A stretch of 64,000 nucleotides of DNA from Celerinatantimonas yamalensis (GTDB taxonomy: Bacteria > Pseudomonadota > Gammaproteobacteria > Enterobacterales > Celerinatantimonadaceae): NCBI RefSeq assembly GCF_046054155.1, contig NZ_JBEQCT010000003.1, positions 62,001-126,000 on the forward strand, given 5' to 3'. A program made the position numbers and the translations under genes. The notes beneath the pieces are model-generated. The model ran no database searches, had not been told where the DNA came from, and saw nothing but the letters and a program-made list of their open reading frames with translations. Shown one piece after another: positions 44,475 to 53,524 of the stretch (position 1 is its first letter; each line of letters starts with the position of its first letter).

Positions 44475-46643
44475 TTGAATCGTTTTCGCGCGATATATTT
44501 GGCTACTTTAGGTATTATTGTGTTTGCCTTGGTCAAACCAGCATTCTCACGAGATGCTGTGACGTTGAGTCATCCTTCTGTGCGCATTGGTTTTTTAAGT
44601 AATGATCCACCAATGAGCTATCGTGACGGCCAGCAAGCGCAAGGATTTTTGATCCAACATATCAAACAAGCCCTGCAACAGAATTTTTCCCTCACTTGGA
44701 TACCATTTACCTCTCGAAAACAGGGGCGGAAGGCGCTAACCAATCAGAAAATTGATTTGTGGCTTACCAACCAGACACATAAAGATTGGCAAGTGACTCG
44801 AGGGTTGTATCAAGAACGTTGGATGCTCGCTTCTGTTCCCGGACATCTTTCCAATAGCCGCGTGGTGAACGCTGGAAATTTAACGTTGGCAGCTCGGCAA
44901 TTGCCACAAATTTATCGGCAATCTTCTCAACTACGCCAGCATATTGTTCCAGTCAACTCGTGGCTAAAAGCGATGAGTCTGTTGCAATCTAATCAGGTTG
45001 ATGGATTATTGCTAACCAATCATCAAATCTATCAATTGCCAGAGCAAGGTGCGTCGCTAGAACTGCGGCCATTGACATTGTGGCAACGTTATTATTTGGC
45101 AGCGCGAGTGGCTTCGCCAGCGGCAAGCTTACTTCCGCTCATTAATCAGCAAATCAATAACAGCTTTCAAGAAAACTCTTTGGTGAATCAGTCTGCAGCA
45201 CAAGGGCACTCATCTGTATGGCATTGGGAAATATTAACACCAGCCTTTTTATCATTAGTTCTCGCTGGCGCATTGGTGCTATTACTCACGCGCTATTATC
45301 GTTTGCGGCTGCGATTTGAACACTATCGACAATATCGGAATAGCAGTATTACTGGATTGCCTCAGGATCTTGAATTGCGTCAACAACTTGATGAATGGTT
45401 AACAAGTTTGGATCCTTTTGGGGTGTTCATGTTCGATTTTTCAAGACAATCAGAGATTTATGAAAGCTTTGGACTTGCGGTCGGCAATCATATGCGCCGT
45501 GCGTTTGCGCAGCGTTGCCGCAAAAAATTGTTAGAGGCTTTTCCAAAAGGTGAGTTGTACCATTGGCGTGATCACTATTTTGTGTTGCTATATCCTATGT
45601 TAACGCCACCGCTTCAAGGCAGTGATATCGCTCAGCGTATTGCTGCGCTTTGTCGTGGTTGGTTGAAGCTTGACGGCTTAAAAATTCGTTTGCGCAGCCA
45701 TGTTGGATGGACAAATGTCCAAGAAAAAGTGGATTTACTCTATGGTGAAGCGCTACTCAGTCAAGCCTATTTAGCACTTAATCATGCGATCGATAAGCAA
45801 CATCGTGTTTGCCAATATCTACCTAATCAACAAGCGGATTCAAAAGCACGTCTAAGTCTTGAAGCTCGTTTGCGCCGGGCCATTGATAGCGAACAGTTGT
45901 TCTTGTATTTTCAGCCGCAGTTTACTTTAGCCGATAGACGCTTAGTGGGCGCTGAAGTGCTGGTGCGCTGGCGTGATCAAGATGGCAATATGATTTCACC
46001 TGGTGAATTTATTCCTCTGGCTGAACAAACGGGATTAATAGCACGCCTTGATCATTGGGTCTTTGAACGAGCGATTGAAATGCTTGCAGGGTGGCAGTCG
46101 CATTTACCCAAAGATTTTCGTTTGTCCGTGAATTTTTCAGCTGTCTCTGTTTCTCGTGGTCTCTGCGAGCTGTGGGTTATGGAGTTAACAGAAAAATGGA
46201 AAGTTGATCCGCACTATATTTGTTTGGAGATCACCGAGTCTTCTATTATGAGTTCTCCAGAGCAAGCCAAACAGAGCATTGAGCGACTTCGTAGCTGTGG
46301 ATTTGATATTGCTATTGATGACTTTGGTACGGGTTATAGCTCGATGGCCTATTTAAAACATCTACCCGTCACTCATATTAAAATTGATCAAGCATTTACC
46401 GCAGGATTAGAACATGGAAAGGCTGATCAACAAATTGTTCGGGCTATTGTGACCATCGGTAAGAGCTTTGGTCATCGAATATTGATTGAAGGGGTGGAAG
46501 GTGCAGGTCAAGCTAAGCTTGCTGAGGAGCTCGGGTGTCAGTATGTGCAAGGTTATCATTTTGCCAAGCCGATGGGTGGTGCTGATTTTATCGAGCAATA
46601 TCTTAAGCCGGCAGCCAATGAACTGATTTACCAGCTAGCTTGA
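44475..46643 (+). CDS. EAL-domain c-di-GMP phosphodiesterase with periplasmic sensor
   Basis: A 722-aa membrane protein. A signal peptide (to about residue 25) leads into a periplasmic domain like a type 3 solute-binding protein (about 35-225), one membrane helix (about 250-273), a degenerate GGDEF domain without the GGDEF motif (about 285-445), and an EAL domain (about 455-705). EAL residues are kept: EVL at 494-496, LEITESSIM, IDDFGTGYSS, IKIDQAF and EGVEG, so phosphodiesterase activity is likely. The start is TTG at 44475: only this start gives the signal peptide. It may lower cyclic di-GMP and favour motility. Confidence 0.9.
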   Translation: MNRFRAIYLATLGIIVFALVKPAFSRDAVTLSHPSVRIGFLSNDPPMSYRDGQQAQGFLIQHIKQALQQNFSLTWIPFTSRKQGRKALTNQKIDLWLTNQTHKDWQVTRGLYQERWMLASVPGHLSNSRVVNAGNLTLAARQLPQIYRQSSQLRQHIVPVNSWLKAMSLLQSNQVDGLLLTNHQIYQLPEQGASLELRPLTLWQRYYLAARVASPAASLLPLINQQINNSFQENSLVNQSAAQGHSSVWHWEILTPAFLSLVLAGALVLLLTRYYRLRLRFEHYRQYRNSSITGLPQDLELRQQLDEWLTSLDPFGVFMFDFSRQSEIYESFGLAVGNHMRRAFAQRCRKKLLEAFPKGELYHWRDHYFVLLYPMLTPPLQGSDIAQRIAALCRGWLKLDGLKIRLRSHVGWTNVQEKVDLLYGEALLSQAYLALNHAIDKQHRVCQYLPNQQADSKARLSLEARLRRAIDSEQLFLYFQPQFTLADRRLVGAEVLVRWRDQDGNMISPGEFIPLAEQTGLIARLDHWVFERAIEMLAGWQSHLPKDFRLSVNFSAVSVSRGLCELWVMELTEKWKVDPHYICLEITESSIMSSPEQAKQSIERLRSCGFDIAIDDFGTGYSSMAYLKHLPVTHIKIDQAFTAGLEHGKADQQIVRAIVTIGKSFGHRILIEGVEGAGQAKLAEELGCQYVQGYHFAKPMGGADFIEQYLKPAANELIYQLA

Positions 46644-46665
46644 TACGCGTTTAAAATTAACCTAA

Positions 46666-46708
46666 AACTGAATGAGATTCAGTTGATTTGCATTATCAAT
46701 AAGATAAT
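46666..46708. repeat. Two inverted repeats before the cupin gene
   Basis: AACTGAAT, GAG, ATTCAGTT (46666-46684) and ATTATC, AATAA, GATAAT (46692-46708), 30-72 bases before the cupin start. Either may be the end of the EAL transcript or an operator. Confidence 0.45.
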
Positions 46709-46737
46709 CCATGGTGACGACTCAGGGAGCGAATAGT

Positions 46738-47235
46738 ATGGCTGATAGCAACGTTGAACAGTTGTTTGTCATCAACAATTTCAATGACATTGAACTCGAT
46801 CATGTGCAGCGTGCAGCGCTTTATGAGTCAATGGGCGCATCACTAACCAGAGCAACTCAGGCTGACAAACTAGGGGCTTCGGTTGATTGTATTCCGCCTG
46901 GGAAACGAGCTGTCCCTTATCATTTTCATCATGCGCAAGAAGAGATGTTTATTATTCTAAATGGTAGCGGAACTCTGCGTATTGCAGATCAGATGCGTCC
47001 GATAAAAGAAGGCGATGTGATTTGTATTCCCGCTGGTGGGCAGTATCCCCATCAGATCATTAACACCTCTGATCAGTTACTTCGTTACATTTCCATTAGT
47101 ACCACGGATAGTCCGGAAATCTGTGAGTATCCCGATTCAAATAAATATCTTGCTAAATCAACCCATAACGGCAGTTCATTTCGCGCTATCAATAGTCTGA
47201 TTGAGAATGTCGATTATTGGGACAACGAACCTTAA
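46738..47235 (+). CDS. Cupin-domain protein
   Basis: A 165-aa small-barrel protein. The first cupin motif is VPYHFHHAQEEMFIILNGSG with metal-ligand residues His, His and Glu; the second is PAGGQYPHQIINTSDQLL with His. Function is unknown; single-domain cupins may bind sugars or act as isomerases. I chose ATG 46738 with AGGGAG upstream; an ATG at 46711 extends past it without need. Two inverted repeats lie upstream. Confidence 0.85.
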   Translation: MADSNVEQLFVINNFNDIELDHVQRAALYESMGASLTRATQADKLGASVDCIPPGKRAVPYHFHHAQEEMFIILNGSGTLRIADQMRPIKEGDVICIPAGGQYPHQIINTSDQLLRYISISTTDSPEICEYPDSNKYLAKSTHNGSSFRAINSLIENVDYWDNEP

Positions 47236-47345
47236 AGACGACTAACCAACTGGTTTTTAAAACAATAAGAGCAATTCAATATCTGGAATATTCAATTTCA
47301 TATAGTAACCATTTGATTATAAATGAATTTATAAATCTTAAAAGA

Positions 47346-47361
47346 TGGCCCAACTATTGCT
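47346..47361 (+). promoter_or_regulatory. Sigma-54 promoter of fliE
   Basis: TGGCCCA, four bases, TTGCT with exact spacing, about 50 bases before fliE. The -24 GG and -12 GC are both kept. It would drive the long fliE-to-fliJ operon. Confidence 0.8.
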
Positions 47362-47410
47362 TTATTCTTCTTAAGAATGAAATTGTCAGGATTTTGGCAG
47401 GAAGGATAAA

Positions 47411-47779
47411 ATGATGAAATTGGATGCAGCTCCCCTTATTCAACAAATGAATTCAATGTCTCAACAAGCCAGCGGTTTATCGCCGCAACAAGCGATTCAG
47501 GCCGATAAAATTGGCATTTCTCCCGCTCAAGGAGCGAGTCAAGGTAACGCTGCAAGTGGTAATTTCGGGCAGCTGTTATCTGATGCGATTAACCATGTGA
47601 ATTCGCTACAAGGTCAGACCAATGATTTACGGACTCAATTTGATCTAGGAGATAAAAATGTCAGTTTGTCGGATGTGATGATCGCTGCTCAAAAATCCTC
47701 GATTGCATTGGATGCCACGATTGAAGTGCGCAATAAAGTGGTCGAAGCCTATAAACAGGTTATGGCAATGCCGATCTAA
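47411..47779 (+). CDS. fliE: Hook-basal body adaptor FliE
   Basis: A 122-aa protein linking the MS-ring to the rod. The C-terminal half is typical: FGQLLSDAINHVNSLQGQTN, VSLSDVMIAAQKSSIALDAT, and RNKVVEAYKQVMAMPI. Two adjacent ATGs (47411, 47414) could start it; AAGGA lies four bases before the first. First gene of the operon after a sigma-54 promoter. Confidence 0.95.
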   Translation: MMKLDAAPLIQQMNSMSQQASGLSPQQAIQADKIGISPAQGASQGNAASGNFGQLLSDAINHVNSLQGQTNDLRTQFDLGDKNVSLSDVMIAAQKSSIALDATIEVRNKVVEAYKQVMAMPI

Positions 47780-47798
47780 TTGATGAGAGGAAACGTTT

Positions 47799-49541
47799 GT
47801 GGCTGGCGAAGGAACAGATATCCCAATGAATGATGACACCGCTCTGTTGACAGGGCCAGATAATGCATCGGTTGATCTTGATGAGAATGAACAGCAAAGC
47901 AGTTCACGATTAGGATTTTTACAAAATGGCGATGTTCTACGTCAGATTATTATGATCTTGGCGCTAGCAATCTGTTTGGCGTTAGCTGTCTTTTTGCTGG
48001 TTTGGGCTAAGCAACCAGAGATGCGGCCGATTGGGACATACACTGCACCACAGCTAGTCAAGACATTAGATTTCTTTGATCAAAATAGCATTGTTTACAA
48101 AGTTGAAGATAAAACGGTGTTTGTGCGCGCTGACCAATATCAAGCGATTCGCTTAAAAATGTTACGCGGTGGCGTCAGTCCAACAACAGCACAATCCGAT
48201 GGCGATGATATCTTGCTTAAAGATATGAGCTTTGGTGTTAGCCAGAGATTAGAACAAGAACGTTTAAAATTGAGTCGGGAAAGGCAATTAGAGAGCGCTA
48301 TTGAACAAATTCAAGCTATTTCTAGTGCTAAGGTATTGCTTGCCATTCCGCGTTATAGTGTGTTTGCCAGAGACTCGCAAAAACCTTCAGCAACGGTTGT
48401 CATCACCCTTAAAAATGTGAATTTGGGACTTCGACAAAACGAGGTTGATTCGATTGTTGATATGGTTGCCTCTGCCGTGCAAAATTTGACACCTTCACGA
48501 GTCACTGTAACCGATCAAAATGGTCAATTGCTGAATTCTGGCAGCGCAAGCCCTGCAGCATTGCAAAGCCGCTATGAGTTTCAGGTTGAACGAAACCGTG
48601 AACAACAATATAAAAATAAAATTGATTCGATTTTAATTCCTGTTCTTGGCGTGGGCAATTATACCGCGCAAGTCGATGTTACCATGGATTTTACCGCTGT
48701 TGAGCAAACGCAAAAAAGTTATAACCCAGATTTGCCAGCGATTCGTAGCGAAATGACTGTCCAAGATAATAGTTCAGGCCAAAATCCATTGGGTATTCCT
48801 GGGGCTTTGTCTAATCAACCGCCGGCCAAATCGAATATCCCTGAGACGGCCAAAGACGCGCAAGCAAGCCAAACTACAGTCAATGGTCGTAGCCATAAAG
48901 AAGAAACCCGTAACTATGAACTAGATACAACGGTTAGTCATACCCGTCAACAAGTTGGCGTTGTGCGACGTTTGAGTGTGTCAGTGGCAGTTGACTATAC
49001 CTCCAAGACTGGCGCTGATGGCAAGGTAACTCGTGTGGCGCGCAGTCCTCAGGAAATAGCCGATATCCGTCAGTTATTACAAGGGGGAATTGGTTTTGAT
49101 GTCAGTCGCGGGGATAATTTAGATGTAGTGAGTATGCCGTTTACTCGCCCAGCCGTTGTCAGTGATCAATCTCTCCCAATTTGGGAGCAAGATTGGTTTT
49201 GGCGGGCGATGCGAATTGCTGGTGCGGTGTTGGTTTTGGTCGTATTAATTCTGGCAGTCGTGCGTCCTATGCTGAATCGCCTACTTAGTAATAGTGATCA
49301 AGAGCATACTGATGATACAGATCTGGAAACAGCCATGTCGGCATACGATACAAGTGATGATGCTGAATTACTTTCTTCAGATATTAACGGTGCTGATTTC
49401 GGTATTCATAATGGTCGTCTAACATTACCAGATATGCATCGCGATGAAGATATTCTTAAAGCTGTTCGGGCGTTAGTTTCAAATGAGCCCGACTTGGCTG
49501 CGATGGTCATTAAAGATTGGGTGATTAACGATGGCAGATGA
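47799..49541 (+). CDS. fliF: Flagellar MS-ring protein FliF
   Basis: A 580-aa inner-membrane ring protein. It has a first membrane helix near residue 50 (IIMILALAICLALAVFLLVW), the ring-building domains, and a second helix near residue 470 (MRIAGAVLVLVVLILAVV), with a C-terminal tail for FliG. The start is GTG with GAGAGG upstream. Its end overlaps fliG by 11 bases. Confidence 0.96.
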   Translation: MAGEGTDIPMNDDTALLTGPDNASVDLDENEQQSSSRLGFLQNGDVLRQIIMILALAICLALAVFLLVWAKQPEMRPIGTYTAPQLVKTLDFFDQNSIVYKVEDKTVFVRADQYQAIRLKMLRGGVSPTTAQSDGDDILLKDMSFGVSQRLEQERLKLSRERQLESAIEQIQAISSAKVLLAIPRYSVFARDSQKPSATVVITLKNVNLGLRQNEVDSIVDMVASAVQNLTPSRVTVTDQNGQLLNSGSASPAALQSRYEFQVERNREQQYKNKIDSILIPVLGVGNYTAQVDVTMDFTAVEQTQKSYNPDLPAIRSEMTVQDNSSGQNPLGIPGALSNQPPAKSNIPETAKDAQASQTTVNGRSHKEETRNYELDTTVSHTRQQVGVVRRLSVSVAVDYTSKTGADGKVTRVARSPQEIADIRQLLQGGIGFDVSRGDNLDVVSMPFTRPAVVSDQSLPIWEQDWFWRAMRIAGAVLVLVVLILAVVRPMLNRLLSNSDQEHTDDTDLETAMSAYDTSDDAELLSSDINGADFGIHNGRLTLPDMHRDEDILKAVRALVSNEPDLAAMVIKDWVINDGR

Positions 49542-50559
49542 AGACAAAAAATTCGATCTGAGTAATACGAGTGGCACCGATATGGCCGCTATTTTAATGT
49601 TGAGTCTTAATGAAGAAGATGCGGCGACAATTTTCCGCCACCTTGAGCCCAAACAGGTGCAGCGATTAGGGATGGCGATGGCTTCGATGGAAGATTTTAG
49701 CCATGACCGTGTGGTCGCCGTGCATCAGCGTTTTATCGAAGATATTCAAAAATATACGAATATTGGGATTGGTAGCCAAGACTTTGTCCGTAATGCGTTA
49801 AATGCTGCATTAGGAGAAGATAAAGCGGCGAATTTGGTCGATCAGATCATTATGGGCAGTGGTTCTAAAGGACTAGACTCGCTCAAATGGATGGATGCAC
49901 GTCAAGTCGCTAATATTATTCAAAACGAACATCCTCAAATTCAAACCATTGTATTGTCATACCTGGAGTCCGAGCAATCAGCGGAAATTTTATCTCAGTT
50001 TCCTGAGCGAGTGCGTTTAGACTTGATGATGCGTATTGCTAATCTGGAAGAGGTGCAACCAGCGGCATTAACTGAGCTCAATGAGATCATGGAAAAACAG
50101 TTTGCCGGTCAAGCGGGTGCTCAAGCAGCCAAGATGGGCGGCTTAAAAGCAGCGGCCAATATTATGAACTATCTGGATACCAATATGGAAGGTATGTTGA
50201 TGGACTCCATTCGCGAAAGCGACGAAGAGATGGCGCAGCAGATCCAAGATTTAATGTTTGTCTTCGAAAACCTCATCGATGTCGACGACCGGGGTATTCA
50301 AACATTGCTGCGTGATATTCAGCAAGATGTTCTGCTCAAAGCAATGAAAGGAACCGACGACCAGCTTAAAGAGAAATTGCTGCGTAACATGTCCAAACGT
50401 GCCGCTGAAATGCTTCAAGACGATCTTGAAGCGATGGGGCCTGTACGGGTGAGTGAAGTTGAAGCGGCGCAAAAAGAGATTTTATCAACTGCACGGCGAC
50501 TTTCTGATGCGGGTGAGTTGATGCTCAGTGGTGCTGGTGGCGGTGAGGAGTTCTTATAA
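49531..50559 (+). CDS. fliG: Flagellar motor switch protein FliG
   Basis: A 342-aa C-ring protein that meets the stator and turns torque into rotation. FliG landmarks: AAILMLSLNEEDAATIFRHL at the N-terminus, the middle-domain EHPQ segment (NEHPQIQTIVLSYLE), and the C-terminal charged helix DDRGIQTLLRDIQQDVLLKA. Overlaps fliF by 11 bases. Confidence 0.97.
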   Translation: MADEDKKFDLSNTSGTDMAAILMLSLNEEDAATIFRHLEPKQVQRLGMAMASMEDFSHDRVVAVHQRFIEDIQKYTNIGIGSQDFVRNALNAALGEDKAANLVDQIIMGSGSKGLDSLKWMDARQVANIIQNEHPQIQTIVLSYLESEQSAEILSQFPERVRLDLMMRIANLEEVQPAALTELNEIMEKQFAGQAGAQAAKMGGLKAAANIMNYLDTNMEGMLMDSIRESDEEMAQQIQDLMFVFENLIDVDDRGIQTLLRDIQQDVLLKAMKGTDDQLKEKLLRNMSKRAAEMLQDDLEAMGPVRVSEVEAAQKEILSTARRLSDAGELMLSGAGGGEEFL

Positions 50560-50562
50560 GCG

Positions 50563-51549
50563 ATGGTTGATCACATTAAAGATGACGATATTGCCAAACT
50601 GCGTGATGTGTCCGCTGAAGACTATGATCTTCCTGACTTTGGTAAGCCTATCCATAAAGCTGCAACCAATGCCTTAAATCGTCCATTTGATTGGTATCAA
50701 GATGAGAGTGAGCCACAAAATCGGATGAAAGAGGAAGAGGTTAGGCCTTTGACCATTGACGATATTGAATCTATTCGTCAGGTCGCTTATGACGAAGGTG
50801 TAACTGAAGGCCGAGCTGTGGGAACAGCCCAAGGGATTGAAGAAGGTCGAGAAAAAGGGCAGGCAGAAGGCTATGAACACGGCTTTCAGCAAGGTTTAAA
50901 AGAGGGATTATCACAAGGTCAGCAGCAGATTGACACCTTAAGTGGTTATTGGCTCAAATTACTCGATGAGCTGGTTGTCCCTGTCCAACAGGTGACCGCT
51001 CAAGTTCAATTACAGCTTGTTGATCTGATTTGTGATGTCGCCAGAGCGGTTATTCAAAGTGAATTAACCACTAATAAGCAGGTGATTATACATACCGTTA
51101 AAGAAGCGGTGCAGGCTATGCCTGTAACAAACCAAACACTATTGATCCACTTGCATCCTGATGACCTGATGATCATTGAAAGTGTTTATCCCAAACAAAC
51201 CCAACAGAAAAAAAACTGGCAGTTGCTTGAAGATGGCAGTCTCCCGCGGGGAGATTGCATGATTGAAGCTGAAAACTCGACCATTGACTATTCGATGCAG
51301 AACGTGATTGAGCAAGCTCTGAAACGTTTTAAAGCCGAGAATAATGAACATGCCCGCCAAGTTGCGCCAACCGAGTTGCCTGAATTTGAATCATCAACGT
51401 CAACGTCGCAGCAAAGTGAGTCTGACAGTGTAGCAGATGACGCGGTTGAACGTGTCGAACCTAACGCCGATGAGCATGATGATGCGTCTCATCTTAATCA
51501 ACAACATAACATCGGAGATGACGATGGAGTTGAGTCAGACCCTCAGTAA
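50563..51549 (+). CDS. fliH: Flagellar export ATPase regulator FliH
   Basis: A 328-aa FliI regulator. It has a glycine-rich repeat (about residues 80-125, GxxxG-type: EGREKGQAEGYEHGFQQGLK) followed by the V-type-ATPase-E-like domain. The C-terminal tail beyond residue 265 is very acidic and Ser/Gln-rich and makes it longer than the roughly 230-270 aa usual. The tail overlaps the fliI start by 26 bases. Confidence 0.92.
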   Translation: MVDHIKDDDIAKLRDVSAEDYDLPDFGKPIHKAATNALNRPFDWYQDESEPQNRMKEEEVRPLTIDDIESIRQVAYDEGVTEGRAVGTAQGIEEGREKGQAEGYEHGFQQGLKEGLSQGQQQIDTLSGYWLKLLDELVVPVQQVTAQVQLQLVDLICDVARAVIQSELTTNKQVIIHTVKEAVQAMPVTNQTLLIHLHPDDLMIIESVYPKQTQQKKNWQLLEDGSLPRGDCMIEAENSTIDYSMQNVIEQALKRFKAENNEHARQVAPTELPEFESSTSTSQQSESDSVADDAVERVEPNADEHDDASHLNQQHNIGDDDGVESDPQ

Positions 51550-52858
51550 GTTCATTCTACCTCCTTTGCGTCTTGCGCCTACTGTTGCTGGAAAACTAAC
51601 TCGAGTTGTAGGATTAACATTAGAAGCGGTCGGGTGCCGGGCTTCTGTCGGTTCGCTTTGCCGAGTGGAGACGCTGACCGGTGATTTAGAAGCTGAAGTG
51701 GTGGGCTTTTCCGGTGATAAACTATTTTTAATGCCTAGTGAACAATTGACGGGCGTGCTTCCGGGTGCGCGCGTAACGCCACTCAATGAGGAACATGGAA
51801 TCCCTGTTGGGCCTGAGCTGTTGGGACGAGTGATTGATGGCTTGGGACAACCTTTGGACGGCTTAGGTGATATTATGACCCGTCACAGCGCCCAGCTTAG
51901 CAGCGAGCGCATTAATCCGATGTTGCGCCAAACCATTCGCGATCCTCTTGATGTGGGAGTGCGAGCTATCAACAGCGTACTTACGGTCGGACAAGGTCAA
52001 CGTATGGGATTATTTGCCGGCTCTGGGGTGGGTAAAAGTGTGCTGATGGGAATGATGACTCGAGGCACAAGTGCTGACGTGGTCGTCGTTGGACTGATTG
52101 GGGAACGTGGCCGAGAAGTAAAAGAATTTATTGACGATATTTTAGGCGAGAAAGGCCGTGCCAGATCGGTGGTGGTGGCTGCGCCAGCCGATGCATCCCC
52201 ATTGATGCGAATGAAGGGGTGTGACACGACGTTAACGATCGCTGAATATTTTCGCGATCAAGGGTTTAATGTATTGCTGTTGATGGATTCATTGACTCGT
52301 TATGCGCAAGCGCAGCGTGAGATTGCACTGGCAATCGGTGAACCACCTGCAACAAAAGGGTATCCGCCATCAGTCTTTGCCAAACTGCCACGGTTAGTGG
52401 AGCGAGCAGGTAATGGCCAAGCGGGGCAAGGGTCGATTACTGCATTTTTTACGGTATTGACTGAAGGCGACGATCTTCAGGATCCGATCGCTGATGCGGC
52501 TCGAGCAATTCTTGATGGTCATATTGTGTTATCACGAGATTTAGCTGATAGTGGTCATTATCCAGCCATTGATATTGAAAAGTCGATTAGCCGAGTAATG
52601 CCAGCAGTGACAAGCGATGAACATCAGCAATTGGCGCGGGGCATAAAAATGCTCTATGCCCAATATCAGCAAAATCGCGATTTGATTAATTTAGGGGCTT
52701 ACCAGCGAGGTTCGGATCCGCGTATTGATTTGGCGATTAATTTAAAACCTAATATGGATCAATTTTTGCAACAAACAATGAAAGAGATCGTGAGCTTTGA
52801 CGAAAGTTTGGCGCAATTGCAGCGATTGATGCAGATGGCCCAGTTAAATCAGTATTAA
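51524..52858 (+). CDS. fliI: Flagellum-specific ATPase FliI
   Basis: A 444-aa ATPase driving protein export. Walker A is GLFAGSGVGKSVLMGM; other family motifs are GLIGERGREVKEFIDDILGE and LLLMDSLTRYAQAQREI. I chose ATG 51524 with CGGAGA upstream; the frame is open for 29 codons inside fliH but those are not FliI-like. Length fits. Confidence 0.96.
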   Translation: MELSQTLSKFILPPLRLAPTVAGKLTRVVGLTLEAVGCRASVGSLCRVETLTGDLEAEVVGFSGDKLFLMPSEQLTGVLPGARVTPLNEEHGIPVGPELLGRVIDGLGQPLDGLGDIMTRHSAQLSSERINPMLRQTIRDPLDVGVRAINSVLTVGQGQRMGLFAGSGVGKSVLMGMMTRGTSADVVVVGLIGERGREVKEFIDDILGEKGRARSVVVAAPADASPLMRMKGCDTTLTIAEYFRDQGFNVLLLMDSLTRYAQAQREIALAIGEPPATKGYPPSVFAKLPRLVERAGNGQAGQGSITAFFTVLTEGDDLQDPIADAARAILDGHIVLSRDLADSGHYPAIDIEKSISRVMPAVTSDEHQQLARGIKMLYAQYQQNRDLINLGAYQRGSDPRIDLAINLKPNMDQFLQQTMKEIVSFDESLAQLQRLMQMAQLNQY

Positions 52859-52875
52859 CGGAGTAAATTGTCGCT

Positions 52876-53322
52876 ATGGCAAGTCAAGCGTTAACCATAT
52901 TACGTGATCAATTACATCGAAAAGAGCAACAAGCCGTCGCTGAATTTACCCAAGCGCGTCAGCAACTGCTCTCTTTTGAGCATCAACTTACGCAATTAGA
53001 GACCTATCGTCGTAGTTATATGGAGCAATCTCTCGCTCGCGGCGCAGACGGTATCCTTGCGTCTGGGTTTCATCAGTATCAGGCTTTTATACAAACCATT
53101 GAAAAGGCCGAATCTGATCAACAGCAAAGTGTTGGACGGTTGCGAACGAATGTACAACAAAAACGCCAACAGTGGCTCGAGTTACAAACTCGGCGTAAAG
53201 CAATAGAACAATTGCAACAGCGCCAGTTGCAAAAGGTGGCGCATAAGATGGCTCGAGATGAGCAAAAGCTCCTCGATGAGTACGCGACCTTACGGTTTGC
53301 TCGTCAGCATAACCCCTTATAA
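52876..53322 (+). CDS. fliJ: Flagellar export chaperone FliJ
   Basis: A 148-aa coiled-coil protein, the gamma-like stalk and chaperone escort of the export ATPase. It has no membrane segment and long heptad stretches rich in Gln, Arg and Glu, the usual build and size of FliJ. It directly follows fliI. A 202-base spacer, in which I see nothing clear, separates it from fliK. Confidence 0.9.
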   Translation: MASQALTILRDQLHRKEQQAVAEFTQARQQLLSFEHQLTQLETYRRSYMEQSLARGADGILASGFHQYQAFIQTIEKAESDQQQSVGRLRTNVQQKRQQWLELQTRRKAIEQLQQRQLQKVAHKMARDEQKLLDEYATLRFARQHNPL

Positions 53323-53524
53323 TCTGCATAGATAATCCATTGTTTGATCGGCTATGAATGACTTCTTGGATGTTGTTATGGCGCGATTTATGGCGCTGAT
53401 ATCGTTTACTTGATGTGCTTTGATTTAATTGGTTTAGATCTTGCTTAACTATTCTTGAATGTTGCTGTTTGCCGTGTGGCACAGCGTAGGAATAAAGTCT
53501 TGTTAGGCAAGGAATGGATCGTCT

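Noticed and set aside
47217..47414. 65-codon frame between the cupin gene and fliE
   Set aside because: It runs through the sigma-54 promoter of fliE and has no ribosome-binding site or conserved look.
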